Made by a program: the position numbers and the translations under genes
In this document: one piece after another, positions 24,401-36,903 of the stretch
Position numbering within the stretch: position 1 is the first letter of the stretch
How the letters are laid out: each line of letters opens with the position of its first letter
Notes under the pieces: generated by a model
Seen by the model: the letters and a program-made list of their open reading frames with translations, nothing else
Database searches by the model: none
What the model was told of the DNA's origin: nothing
Source: Daucus carota subsp. sativus
Taxonomy: Eukaryota; Streptophyta; Magnoliopsida; Apiales; Apiaceae
Assembly (NCBI RefSeq): GCF_001625215.2
Contig: NC_030381.2
Span: 48,383,214 to 48,447,213, forward strand
DNA: 64,000 bases
Direction of reading: 5' to 3'

Positions 24401-27400
24401 ACCTTAGATACTTTGAGCACAATATTATAATGCATTGCTAGAATAGAATATAAACAACAAAAACGTGACAATCGTGTGCTGATTTCTGTTAGGGCTTTTG
24501 TATTGATGCCGATATGAGTCAGGTTCTTTGGGGGGGAAAAATATTTGGTAGGGGATATTTGATTGTGTTGGTAAAATCCCAATTTTAGGGGAGTTTGTCT
24601 CACTCTCTCCTTGTAAAACTTATTTCTTCTTTTTAGAGGACTATTATCCTCAACTTGTGATCTAATTAACTTTAATTGAATCCTCATTTGTGTTTGTTCT
24701 TCGATTTTGCTTTCTTAGTTAATCGTTAAAATCTGGTCAAATCATAGAAATTTGGTATGGGAGCTAGGGTGTTGGATTTTGATTAATAACCTGAAACAAG
24801 TAGTTTCAGACGTTTACACTATTCGATTGACTTCCACTGGAGAACAATATGACAAGAATTGGTTTTTGAAAAGTTCTAAAGTTATTCCTCAGTGAACTGC
24901 CAATGCAAGATCTTTGCTCTGAGTTTTTCCCCCTTTAGATTTTTAACCGCGATGTTTCCCTATTGACATTATGCTTCTTCATCTTGAAATTTCGTTGCCT
25001 AAGGTGGCATGAAATGGCTCTTGTTGAGGTTGTTACTTTATGAGTTACTAACTGCCTTCTTTTCTGTTTAAAATTACTGCTGCATATGTTATCTAATCTG
25101 TGTTAATGGTGTTGGAGGTTTGGGCTTGGGGATCTAAATAAGCAGACCGCTTTTTGTAATACAAATGGGCACATTTTATCGAAGTTCAACTTTGGGCCAG
25201 ATTTTTGTAGCAGGGAGTGAACACCTATTGTAAAAATTTGCGACCTAAGTGACACATTTGTTAATAAAAGTAGGCACATCATATGAAGTTTACTATTGCT
25301 GGATTGAGTCACAGGGCGTTGGCACCATCTATAAAAATTAGCGACCTAATTGACACTTTTGTGTTTGAGATTTTGCGGGATACAAATTTCGAAAATGATT
25401 CTGGTTTGCGACATCTAAGTTCAGGTGGTTTCGAATTTGAATTTTCATGGGTCGAAACCGTCGAGTTTTAGTATTAGCCGAATGGGTGATGCATTCTTAT
25501 AAGTTTTTCATTATTAGAAGTTATTGGCCCTGTGTGATTGAGGTGGTTTCCATTCTTCATGTGTTTTTAAGTTTTTTCCTAGAGCTTTTATTCTTGAGTT
25601 TGTATAAGTAGATGGGTATGAGCGGGAATGAACATCGTGTTTGATGAGAGTAGTACTTTTGTTTTTTGTGTGGAGAATTCCTACATTTGGGTTGTCACTT
25701 TAAGATTGAGGTGGAGCACAATTTGAGTTCTGTATGTCAACAGGTTTACGTTTAATATAGTTGTATATTGATAAAAAGGTTTATGTCTAGCTTGAACGAA
25801 TAGTAGTTTGAGTTGATGTACCATCTTATTTTGTAGGAAATTTTGGGACCTGTAATTTTTAAGGACCATCTCTGTCTTGTTTTTTCAATCACTTATCGGT
25901 GACATGTTTGCATTGCTTGGTTGGAAAAGGAATATTATGTTCGCTTAGTTTGGGATGAGTTTAGTAAGTCGGTGGAGTTGCCAAACTTAATCTTGGTGTA
26001 TTGGCATTGCTTGTTTAGTGTTGCATCTGTAGTGTGGATGGCATAAAGACAGCTCTCTAAATTACTATATAAATATTTGTTGTCTTGTAAAATATGCTTA
26101 TTGTGTCTTTGACAGTTAGCATGGGTAGTATAGGCACGGAACATTTAAAATTTGACGAAGTTGTTGCTTGGACATATTACCTTAATTAGACAAGATATTT
26201 TGTGAAGTTGCAGTTCCAACATAATTTGAGTTTTCACATTTTGAGTTTTAAATTTGTTGAAGTTTTTATCTTAAAGGAAACAAATTAAGTTTTCATCTTA
26301 AAGAAAACAAATTTATTTTGATCTCTTGTTTCTTGCACCAATGTATGTTGGGTTAAGCTTAGAGTTATTTGGGCCAGATCAAACCAAGGTAAGGATTGTT
26401 GGATTTTTTTTTTCATCTCCTTGGCCTTTGTATTGAGTTGAAGCCCAATTACATAAGATTTAGTGTTTTGGTATATATGGGTCATGTTCAAGAGAGAACC
26501 ATTAGACAGAAAACCAGAGAACCCTTACCTTATTTCTAATATTAGTCAGGGTTCTGCAACAGAACTTCATATGAAAAAAAATGTCTTATTTATGTATTAT
26601 ATATTGAAATTACTTCTGAACACACACAACGATGCAAAAAACATGTATTTAGATTTAGATCCTGAAAATCTATGTAAAATAGAGGGTTCTGCAGCAAAAC
26701 TTTAGTGGTTCCATGGTTCTATTTTAAGCATTGGTTCTCTCTTGAGTGCGACCCTATATTATATAGAACATATGATAACTACTTTTAAGGTTTGCAGGGG
26801 AACCTGAGTGAGGGAACAGATGTAGTAGGTAGTTAGTGGTCTATTTAAGGGTGTGGGTGAAACGCCAAAGTTACAAGAGTTGGTCTCTTTATATGTTACT
26901 CTATACCTATGGCTGTTGCAAACATTTGATTATACATATTGTTTTCTTGCCCAAACCTTTTTATTGGTAAATCTAATCTGACAATCTTGTTCATGCTTCC
27001 CTCAGGCAATATCCTCTGCAGATACAGTTGTTTTAATAGACAAAGGACGAGTAAGGCTGGTAGGAAGCCCATCACAGTCCTCCGTTTCTTCATATATTCC
27101 ACCCTCCTTGCGAGAAGACTTAAGTATTTCATCGGAAGTTCAAAGTGAAGATAATGATGTAGATGCTCAAAAAAAGGTTCTTTTGGAGAGTGATGATATT
27201 TGTGTCTCGGAGGAAGCCCCTTGCGCCATTGAGGTTGAACAAAGGAAAGAAGGAAGGGTTGAAGTTGTCACCTACAAGTGAGTTATTTTTTTGATAGACC
27301 TGACCCTTATGGTAGATTTCATGTTAAAGCACTGATTAAAGTCATTTTCTTGTCTAAGCTTGTGTATGTAACTTGCTTATATTTAAACATCAATCTTTTT

Positions 27401-30400
27401 GTTCTACAGAAATTATGCAGTGTTCTGCGGTTGGTCTGTTACAATCTTAACATGCCTCTCAGCAATATTTATGCAAGCATCTCGTAATGGGAATGACCTT
27501 TGGTTGTCGTACTGGGTGGATACAACAGGAGTTGATAAACAAAAGGATCGCACATCCTTCTATTTGGTAAGTACTAGTTTATTTCAAACCAATAGCCAAC
27601 ACGGATACTCGTTTATTAGTACCTGTGGTGGACTGTTTAATACTCCCCCCGTCCCAATGAGTTATATACATATGGAGTGTGGCACGGAGGTTAAGAAAAA
27701 TTTGTAATTTAATGAAGAAAAATAATAAAAGTAGGTAAAGTGGTGGGACCAACTAATATTTAATGTATAAAGTGAGTGAAGTGTGAGTAAAGTGGTAGGA
27801 CAAACTAATATTTAATATTATAAAGTAGGTGTAGTGGAAGAAAGTAGTGGGTGTAGTTAAATTTTTATATTATAAAATCTTGCTACTTTAGGAATGTATA
27901 CAATTAGTGGGACGTCCCAAACAAGAAACTGTATAGAAATGAGTGTGACGGAGGGAGTAACAAATAATGTTACTATAGGTTTGCTTGATGCACAACAGCA
28001 CAAGTGATTAACATATAGTTCCAAAGAAAATGTATGGTTACATTATTTATTTATCTATCACTTAATTATCCTCTTTTAGTTTGAAAGAGTTACTAAAAAC
28101 TGTCTGGACGTCTAAAAGCAAATTTCTAAAATCTAATCTCTTGTTTTCACAATTATAACATTACACAAGAAGTCTTTACTTAGTTTTAAAACTTTCAATA
28201 CTCTAAATATATACATACAATGAATTTGAATAGTAGTCGATTTTGTTAAGTTACCAGTTCTCCTGGAACCTCAACGTGTTGGGAGAAAGGCTTAGCAGGA
28301 TCATATAGTATTAGTATCTTTAAGCTCCCCCTCAGGCGAAAGCCCATTATTGGGTCTAGAGTGGGATCGCTTGGCGCCCATATCTTAGGAGCTAATTTGT
28401 CTTGGTGTATATATATAATATTCTTGAATATAGATTTAGAGGGTAGGAGGATTCGTATATGAGATGTCTCCCAATCTGGCCTTCGATACCATGTTAAGTT
28501 GAACTGGATATCTTTTCCTTAGTATTTCATATCAATATATACACAAGAGGCACCCATTATGCCACAATTATAGCCTGACTATGCTCAGTACTATCTCTAA
28601 TTACAGCATGATTATTGCCTGTTATCTCCTCATAATCTGCTATAACTATCTCTTCCTACAGCCTAATTATATTATCAGAATTAGCATATATTATCAGAAT
28701 TAGCTAATTCGTTACCCTATTTATGGTCATTGAATCTGTCGTGCAGTATCCCTTACATATAACTTATAAAATTCTTAATAAGTTAATCTACTAACATTTA
28801 TATCCATTAGCATTAAGTTGTCAATCAAGAGATGCCAAGGCCAGAAAAGGGCTTTTGTGAAAATATCAAAAAAGTTGTTGTTTAGACTTTATTAGCTGAA
28901 ATGTGAGGTTGAGTAATTACAAGTTTGTAGTAAGCTTCCTGTATCGAATGACAATCCACCTCGCTATTATTTGTATGCTCATGAAATACGGAATTTGCGT
29001 TGATCAGAGCATCTTAATTATACCCTTTTTAAGTGCTCCTAAATCTCTTGGCAGTCTTGTATGGCTCCAAATTAAGTGCAATAGTGTAATCAGTGCCACC
29101 TATTATCCATGTCATAATTTTAACATTCTTCACGTTTTATGTATCCAACATAGTACAGTTTAGAATTTGGATCACTACCATTAACCCGACCCCACAACTC
29201 CTTTGCTGTGACAAAAAGGGAATACTGAAATTTTCAACTGGATTAAATTTCCCCCGTAAATCGCAGACCGGAAACCATCACCAATTATGCTAGTAAAGGA
29301 CTTAAAAAATCAGCAGTTATTTGCTAAACTAATTACTACTAGAAAACAACCCAATGTTACAAAGAGTAAAATGATAAACTTAAAGAACATTTATGATTTT
29401 GATTTCATATCAAGTTACCAGTTCTCCTAAAATCACGTGTTAGGAGGGTTTAGCAGGATCATATAGATGATAAAGTAAAGTGAAAAAAAGTATCAAACTG
29501 ATATTTTGTTATAATCAACTTGGCCTCATTTACATAGAAGAGAGGATTGCATAGCCAACATCTAAACAATAATAAGGTAAATTATATAATAATGCAACTA
29601 TCCAATAATACTATACTAATATAATTATATTATATATCTTAACAAAGTATCATATCTTAATAGATATTAGGAATATATTATCACGTGATAAATGATAAAC
29701 TTATATACTTGAAGTTTTTTTTGGTTATTAATCTTTTGTGAGGCTGTATTTCTGCCCACAGTGGACCAATTAGCTGTATACACCACTGCCAGTAAGCTTC
29801 TTTTTTACATACGCTTGAAATAATCCCTTTTCCAAAAGTGCACAAATGTGCTAGAAAATATTGCACAAATTTTTGAATGAGTAGATTTGCTGCTGAAATC
29901 AATATATTTATGTCATTGACGGTTGACCATGCAGGTTGTTTTATGCATATTCTGTGTCATGAATTCCTCATTTACATTAGTGCGAGCATTCTCATTTGCA
30001 TTTGGTGGTCTACGTGCTGCTGTGCAAGTGCATGACAGACTATTAAAGAATCTAGTCGATGCACCTGTGCACTTTTTCGATCAGACTCCAACCGGAAGAA
30101 TACTCAACAGGTAGCACAATTTTTGTAAACATAATTTTAAATTTACTTAAAAATTATATCTTCTGTTGGCTATATAGGTTGTCTTCTGATCTCTATACAA
30201 TTGATGACTCTCTTCCTTTCATCCTTAACATTCTCCTGGCGAATTTTGTCGGCCTCCTAGGTATAGCTATCGTTCTCTCCTACACCCAGGTAAGTTTAAG
30301 ATAATTTGCATGTTTTGTTGATGTTCCTGCTAGAAATACTCCATATCTGATATGGTGAATCTGCTTCAACTGATGTGTGTATTGCAGGTCATGTTCTTAC

Positions 30401-33400
30401 TTCTGTTACTGCCATTTTGGTATGTATACAACAAATTGCAGGTATTTTACATATAACTCTTCAACTTTAAATCCCAACTCTACTACTAGATATTCAATTA
30501 GCACTTCCACTTCAAGTCATTGCTCCATCTGTATAATCACCTGTAAATAATAAGATAAAGTTTATTATTGTGTTTAATAAGTTTGTTCTTGAGGCTAGGA
30601 GGTATCACATATTCACATTGAATTTCCATCTCATTTTCTTTTTTCTTTGAATGCCTTTCATATTTATTTGAATATCTTTGTTGCCCATATGGCTAATAAA
30701 TCTTGCTTCGTGTTGGAATTGAGAGTATACTGAACTAAAGGTTGTAACATAAAATTGAACAGCTTACATTTTTTTACTGAAATTAAAGCATGCTCAGTTG
30801 GACAAATGTAAAAGAATAATAATTTGAAAGAGGAATACGAAGTTCATCTCTCATGTCTTAGCAGCAACAGAAAACAAAGAATCAAATCACTTATTAGCAT
30901 ATTTTTCGTTTAATGAAGTAATATATGATTTTACCTGTTGTCAATCATGTCAGGCTAAGAACTTGCAGTTAAATGAAATGTTGTTCAGTTGTACTACAGG
31001 TCAACATCAAGGGAATTGAGAAGGCTAGATAGTGTTGCACGTTCACCTATTTATGCCTCCTTTACTGAGATCCTGAATGGATCATCAACGATAAGGGCAT
31101 TCAAAACTGAGGTAAGAATATACATTCTACTTACTGTTAGAGATTATCGAATATATTATCAGTAACACTGAACTAACCATTCTATATTCAAGTTGTCTTT
31201 ATAGTTCTCAAGTCTGAGACTATTATTTAGTATTAGCATCGGTAGTTATATTTCTTTAAATTGTTAATACATCTAGCTTCCGTTGAATGACGAGTGTCAT
31301 CTTCCATTCAGGAAACAGAGTGGGCCAGACTAATATTGTTTGACAGGATTTTTTCTTTGCCAGATTTACTGAGAATGTAATATTGTATCAGCGTACTTCT
31401 TATTCAGAGATTATAGCAAATTTGTGGCTTTCACTGCGTCTGCAGGTATGTGACCAAAGTTGGGAAGGTACTCTGAATATATTTTTCGTTGGATAAGACA
31501 AGTTCTATGCATGAATTCTTTGAATCACATTAATGATTCATAAGATCTCATCTGCAAACAATATACTTGTCTTAGATATTGGCAGCAGTTATTGTCTGTT
31601 TCGTTGCTGTGATGGCTGTTGTTGGATCTCGTGGACATCTTCTTATCAGTTTCGGTAGCCCAGGGAAGGTAAATGATATTGTCTTCAGTTACTCTTGCCT
31701 CTTTCCTGACTAATAAATTCAATCTGTTAATGTAGCTACATTGTGTCATATGTAAATGACAATGGAATCTGGTATGGTCCCTGTTTGTCAACAGGTAGGA
31801 TTGGCGCTCTCTTATGCAGCTCCAGCTGTATCTCTATTAGGAAACTTCTTGACCAGCTTTACAGAAACGGAAAAGGAACTGGTTTCGGTGGAGAGGGTTC
31901 TTCAGGTATGATGAATGAAATTCATAGCTTGGTTTCTTTGGCACTGACTGAAAATGTTGATTCCTTTTGTTTTAGTATATGGATGTAGCAACAGAAGAAC
32001 TACACGAGTGCCAGCTTCTCGATACAGAGTGGCCTTTGCATGGAAACATTGAATTTCAGAATGTGACTCTCAAGTATAGGCCTTCGTTACCTGCTGCATT
32101 GTGCGATCTTACTTGTACTTTTGCTGGGGGAACACAGGTCTGTTCATTTATGTATCTACTATTGTGCTTTGTTCTTTGTGTTCTTATACGCATCAATAAG
32201 ATTAGATCCTTCTTTGGGACTTCAAATTATTCATTTTTTTCCTCTTAGGGTTAACACCTGAATTATTTTTTATTTATCAGACTGGAATTGTGGGCAGAAC
32301 AGGTGCTGGAAAGTCTAGCATTTTAAATGTGTTATTTCGCCTTAACCCACTCTCTGGAGGTTGCATTTTGGTGGATGGAATAAATATAGCTAAAACTTCA
32401 TTAAGAGACCTTCGTACACGTTTCTCTGTTGTTCCGCAAACTCCATTCCTTTTTGAAGGATCATTAAGGTACATATCTATATGTTGCTTATTAACATACT
32501 GTTTGAAGAAGCATGTATAGTGGAGCCTAAATTTGAATATTAAACTGTCAATTCTCAGCTAGATGTATTTGGTAATGCAATTTACCTTGATTATTCTTTA
32601 AAACAAAATTAGGGACAACCTGGATCCGTTCCGGGTGAACGATGACCTGAAAATTTGGGATGCCCTAGCAAAGTGCCAGATTGAAGATGAAGTTAGAGCC
32701 ATGGGAGGACTTGACATGCATGTAAAAGAATCTGGAGCTTCATTCTCTGTTGGGCAACGACAACTCTTGTGCCTTGCACGCGCATTTCTCAAGTCGTCTA
32801 AGGTGATGACAAAATAGAATCATGAAGGATAGAGGATGAAACACAGAATCACATACACCCACACCCACGCACAATGATGGAACTAGGATTTTTTCTTGTG
32901 TAGGCACATAACTTTATGTCCAAAAAATTATATTATAAATGAAAAAAATGTCAAAGTTAAAGATAAATATATTGTTCAACCAATTATGTGAAGCCATTGT
33001 AACGACTATTCTTTATTATGTTGGAATTAAATGATTGTTAGGAAATTTCCATCAAACACCAAACACACATTAATGAAATTCTTGTTTTTGTTTCCCCAGG
33101 TTATGTTGTATATGTTTGCATCATTCTGTCTTTGACCTGAAACACAAGATGAAAGTTAAGATTTTAACCACCTTTATAAAGATTTGAACTCTGCATGTAT
33201 TTTAGGTACTGTGTTTGGATGAATGTACAGCCAATGTGGATACTTCAACGGCTTTAAAGCTGCAGAATGCCATAACTAGCAAATGCAGAGGCATCACAGT
33301 GATCACAATTGCTCACCGCATTTCCACAGTGCTGAACATGGATACTATCTTTATTCTTGATCAAGGGTCACTGGTATGCTCATAATTTACGCCACCATAT

Positions 33401-35255
33401 AATTTTACTTTTTTTAATTAAGCTTAAAAGGAATAAGCATAAGGATATGGGAATTTCATTGCTATCTAATTAATATCCTCTTTTATCACTATATTCCTCT
33501 GTACATCTATTATATTCTAAAATGGGAAAAACCTTAGCTGAAGTAGATCAAGGAGAGAAAACATGTGAAGGATCCACCTAGAATCTGAGTAGAACTCTAT
33601 TCTATTTGGTTAAATGGAACGAAATGGAATTTGAATTCTCATATGTGAAGTTATGGAGAATCCTTTCGTCTTTCATTTCGTAAGAATGAAAGAAATATAT
33701 ACAGAGAAAAAAGGATCATTCAGATCTTTAGAAATCCAATACGAGTTTTCATAAATTTCATCTGTCATTCCACTCTCAAATTTGAACTGGGAGTTCAAAC
33801 CCTCCAACAGTATAGTGAATATTTTTGTCGTCATCCTACCTGTCTCTGGAAAAATCTGCATCGTTTCACCTCCTTCCATGTTTCCTTTTTTATTCATCTC
33901 TTCTTACTATAATCATTACATCTCTTCATTTTCATTTCTAGTGCATATATTTCCTTTCAATTATATAACATGTTTGATTCAAAATAAATTATATGCATGT
34001 ATTAATATTTTAATGGACAGCATGATTTTTAAGTTTAATCTGAGCTCTTGACCCAGAATGTTACTTCGGGTTATCTGATTCATCAGACTTCAATCTGTTT
34101 AATAACAATAGGAATATTATATCTATATGGTGTTGGTTGGTTCGGAAAATTATAGTGTTGGAACATCATTCTCAATAACTTGGTTACTCATTTTTGACTT
34201 CCCCAATGGGATTTCTAGCCATTCCTATTCCTGATTTCCATGGTTGAATAATAGATGATCCACTTAAGGCTACTTCTAACACCTTAAGGTTTTGATGAGT
34301 TAATTCCTTATCATGATTATCTCGTCTCGGTTTTGGAGGAACCTGGTTTCATCTGTCTCCCTCTCTTTAAGGCCTTAAGATTTTAGATGAAATGATTACT
34401 TGACATGGTATCTCAGAACTCGATTTTCGGAGAGGCATCTCGGACTCTCGGGTCTTCCTTTAAAACCTTGAAGTTTTCATAGTATTCTCACCCCAACTGT
34501 TAAATTTACTTTCCTTTAATACCGTGGATCATAATTGTTTCGTGGAACTGTAATCCAAGGATTATAGTCTAAGCATTATAATCATTTTAATATCATTACA
34601 AGGATTGTAATCCTTTATATTACCCAATACTATGTTTGTTTAGAATGTTTAAATTAAGGATTGAATTATATTTTACTAAATTCTAATCGATTGTTTGTTT
34701 TGAGGATAAAATATGACATTGGACTATCTTCCATTAAATATGCTTCTCATGTTTGTTAGACATAATTTTATAGTGAAGAGATTATAATCCTTTTAAAAAC
34801 TGATGTGTTAGAGGGGATTATAATCTTATCGCTTAATTCACCAAACAAACATGAGATTGATATTTTAAAGGACCATAATCCCTGAACTTGTCCTAAAAAT
34901 ATATGTTCTAACACAACAAACATGTGATTAAAATTTTTAGTGGATTATCGTCTTACCTCCCACTTAATCTCATGAAACAAACATGGCTTTAAGGTTTTAA
35001 ATAAGTTGGTCAATTAAAATCCCATCAACAATTCAATTCTGTTTGCCTTTCTTGAACACATTAATATTTTAGATGAGTAATCTAACATCCAAAATTGTTT
35101 AAATAAGAATTGTTTACCTTCAGAACATGACAATCATTAATTTGACACTTGTCTTTTCTTTGTTATTGTAGGTTGAACAAGGAAATCCACATGTTCTTTT
35201 ACAGGATAAGATGAGTCGGTTCTCGAGTTTTGTTGAGGCTTCTACGAGTAACTAA
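12454..35255 (+). CDS. ABCC13: ABC transporter C family member 13-like (MRP11 type), full-length ABCC
   Basis: Multidrug-resistance-associated-type transporter, 1455 residues from 36 exons. Exons: 12454-12492, 12607-12647, 12732-12819, 13185-13340, 13442-13573, 13899-13999, 15663-15726, 15887-16132, 16823-16892, 16992-17052, 18397-18484, 19360-19478, 20782-20879, 21370-21436, 21825-21942, 22026-22142, 22240-22320, 22418-22660, 23054-23155, 23249-23316, 23828-23959, 24054-24201, 27006-27277, 27410-27566, 29935-30110, 30178-30289, 30388-30441, 30989-31111, 31347-31445, 31576-31668, 31795-31905, 31976-32137, 32281-32468, 32613-32802, 33206-33373, 35172-35255. Phases match throughout. NBD1: Walker A ending at Lys648, signature LSGGQ 732-736, Walker B LLDD 754-757, His790. 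NBD1 has Asp where the catalytic Glu normally sits, usual for ABCC. NBD2: Walker A GRTGAGKS 1251-1258, signature FSVGQ 1353-1357, LCLDE 1374-1378, His1409. The N-terminus is hydrophobic, as in TMD0. The substrate is unknown. The family call rests on remembered ABCC13 conservation. Confidence 0.93.
12648..12731 (+). other. ABCC13: U12-type AT-AC intron (intron 2 of ABCC13)
   Basis: An 84-base intron begins ATATCCTTTTT and ends GATAGTTAC. It contains TTCCTTAAT (12714-12722), close to the U12 branch-site consensus TTCCTTRAY, with the branch A about 10 bases before the AC. Removing it joins GAT GAT TT to G TTT TTG GGT, giving [20 protein letters not shown], which fits the family. No GT-AG alternative gives this peptide. 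It would be spliced by the minor (U11/U12) spliceosome. Confidence 0.9.
24202..27005 (+). other. ABCC13: Large intron 22 of ABCC13 (2.8 kb)
   Basis: Apart from the MITE at 26479-26754, I recognise nothing here. It is AT-rich sequence with chance open frames on both strands (for example 24301-24687 antisense), none resembling a known protein. Confidence 0.5.
26479..26754. mobile_element. MITE in ABCC13 intron 22
   Basis: About 276 bp. The left end GGGTCATGTTCAAGAGAGAA matches the reverse complement of the right end, TTCTCTCTTGAGTGCGACCC, in 16 of 20 positions. The flanks are TA-rich (GGTATATAT and TATATTATA), so the target duplication is unclear. It is non-coding. The long end repeat hints at a Mutator-like origin, unproven. 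Confidence 0.65.
27643..27957. mobile_element. Stowaway-type MITE in ABCC13 intron 24
   Basis: About 315 bp with termini CTCCCCCCGTCCCAATGAGT and ATGAGTGTGACGGAGGGAG, flanked by TA on both sides (27641-27642 and 27958-27959). The interior is AT-rich and non-coding. Similar ends at 3103 and 11813 place three members of this group in the window. Confidence 0.85.
28250..29472 (-). mobile_element. Degraded Ty1/copia retrotransposon, tandem remnant, in ABCC13 intron 24
   Basis: On the minus strand from about 29060 to 28820 a decayed copia RNase H tail can be read: [20 protein letters not shown], then [14 protein letters not shown], then after frame breaks a DIFTKAL-like end. In family members this region reads NPVFHERTKHIEVDCHF. 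A 305-bp LTR candidate (28492-28796, TGTTAAG...CTAACA) follows. Next to it is TGGTATCGAAGGCC, close to the Met-tRNA primer site TGGTATCAGAGC. A 60-base segment (GTTACCAGTTCTCCT...AGCAGGATCATATAG) occurs at both 28252 and 29412. The order leader, RNase H, LTR, primer site, leader fits a deleted tandem element. It is inactive. Confidence 0.65.
28492..28796 (-). repeat. Candidate copia LTR
   Basis: On the minus strand the segment starts TGTTAG and ends TTAACA, the usual TG...CA ends. The primer-binding-like motif is directly adjacent at 28479-28492. No second full LTR copy is seen in the window, so the limits are inferred from the ends and the neighbouring primer site. Confidence 0.55.
34629..34987. 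repeat. Inverted-repeat region in ABCC13 intron 35, possibly nested MITEs
   Basis: ATGTTTGTTT near 34630 and ATGTTTGTTAG near 34749 face AACAAACATG copies near 34852, 34916 and 34975. GGATTATAATC-type segments repeat between them. This looks like one or two nested inverted-repeat elements, but the ends are not clean. Confidence 0.4.
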
Positions 35256-36444
35256 CTAAAAGGTGCTATTAACAGGGATTAACCTTATCTAATAATGTAA
35301 TGTAGTGTTTGGTTAAATCATCAAATGAGGTTAGCGTTATATTAGCAGAGTACCATAGTATTTAGCTTAAACTGAAAAGGAAGCCAAACTACTATCTGAG
35401 TTAAGTTCAGAGCTACACAGTTTCGGTGAATTATGTTCATGTTCTAAACTAACAAGGAATTATCAGGTTACTATAACAAACTGCAGAAATCGGCTTACCT
35501 ACTCTCTGCATTAAATAGAACAACTCCATTCAGACTTTATTATCTGTCTGCGACATGTTTCTCTTTTTTGGTCTTGTTTTATTGTTAGATATTAAAATTT
35601 AAAGTTTTGTTGTGCTATTGTTTGATATTAAAGTTTTATTGTTTAAGTTTCCAGGCATATATATTGGTAGGTTTCTGGATAGGATTGTGCGTTTCTGTGC
35701 ACTCAGTGTAAATAGATTAAAACAAAAAAAGAACTCAATAAAATAGAAAAAATGGACTCTCTTAGAGACCGAGAGTGATTTGATTTTTATAAAAATATAT
35801 ATAAAAAACGTTAACTATTTGGAACCAAAATGTTAACACTTTTATTTGCTTACTAATAATATATAACTAGCTTATTACTTGTGTCATGCACGAATGATGT
35901 ATAATATTTGTAATTTTATTGTTTATATTTTAAATTTAATTTAAATACACACCGATTATACTGATCGAATTTTTAAATATTTTCGCTTAATTGATAATAA
36001 ACAGTTTATTTGAGGAGATCCGTAGAATAATACTGTCTGGATAATAAAATTCGACCGACTAATAAAATTATTAATATTTTAGTTTTAATAAAATAATAAT
36101 AATAATAATAATAGTAGTATGGTATAAAGACTAGACACACACATGAATGTGTTTGGCTATTACATCCATACCCAACATCTCTTGGTAATTAAGTATAGAT
36201 TGTTCTCTCTCAATGTTCAGTTTTTGACGAAATTTGGATATAAACTCCTCAACCCTCTCATCAGTTCTCAGCGGAGAGAGATGCACTTGACGTCGACACA
36301 AACTTTTCTTCAAGTCTCATCAACGTACAGAGCTGTGAAGTTATTTGAATTTTGGGTTAAGTTCGGGAGCTTTATATAAGGATAAAAACAATTCTATTCA
36401 ATCTTAATTTTATATTATATACTATACGAATGTAGATTACGAGG
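35256..36444. other. Intergenic region between ABCC13 and the aminopeptidase
   Basis: It includes the likely ABCC13 3' UTR, then AT-rich sequence with a short AAT microsatellite near 36093-36115. No gene is recognised. Confidence 0.45.
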
Positions 36445-36652
36445 TCGTGTGATTGCCTCTGTTCTAAAAGTCGGTGATTAATCACGATTAGTCACCGATT
36501 AATCCATGTTCCGTAACTCGCCGAACTGATTAAATCTCCGATTAATCACTGATTAATCCGATTAATCCCTGATCAATTCAATTAATCACCGATTAATCCC
36601 TGTTCCGTGACTTCACCGATTAAGTCCGATTCCCGCTTTTTACAACACAGTC
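36445..36652. repeat. CCGATTAATC-rich cluster with weak terminal inverted repeats
   Basis: About ten GATTAATC-like units, many preceded by CC or AC, occur between 36470 and 36620. Ends CTGTTCTAAAAGTCGG and TTTTTACAACACAG are roughly inverted, suggesting a degenerate transposon end cluster. It lies about 250 bases upstream of the aminopeptidase start. Confidence 0.45.
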
Positions 36653-36903
36653 TGATTGCAAAGGACATTTGTGCGGAGAATATGTATTTTGGACCTATGG
36701 TCACTGAAAATTAATTATTCTGAACATTTTCTCAAAATTAACCACAATACCAACAAAACTCATTTTCATTGATTCTAAAATTAAAAAAAAAAAACTCATT
36801 TTCATTAATTTTTACAAAAAATGTTATTTGGAACGACTTTTTAATCTGCACAGCACGAACTCATCTAGACGTATCTGAAGAAAATAAGAGCTGTAGCGCG
36901 GAG

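Noticed and set aside
24301..24687. 128-codon antisense open frame in ABCC13 intron 22
   Set aside because: It lies in an AT-rich intron, with no recognisable domain or repeat boundary.
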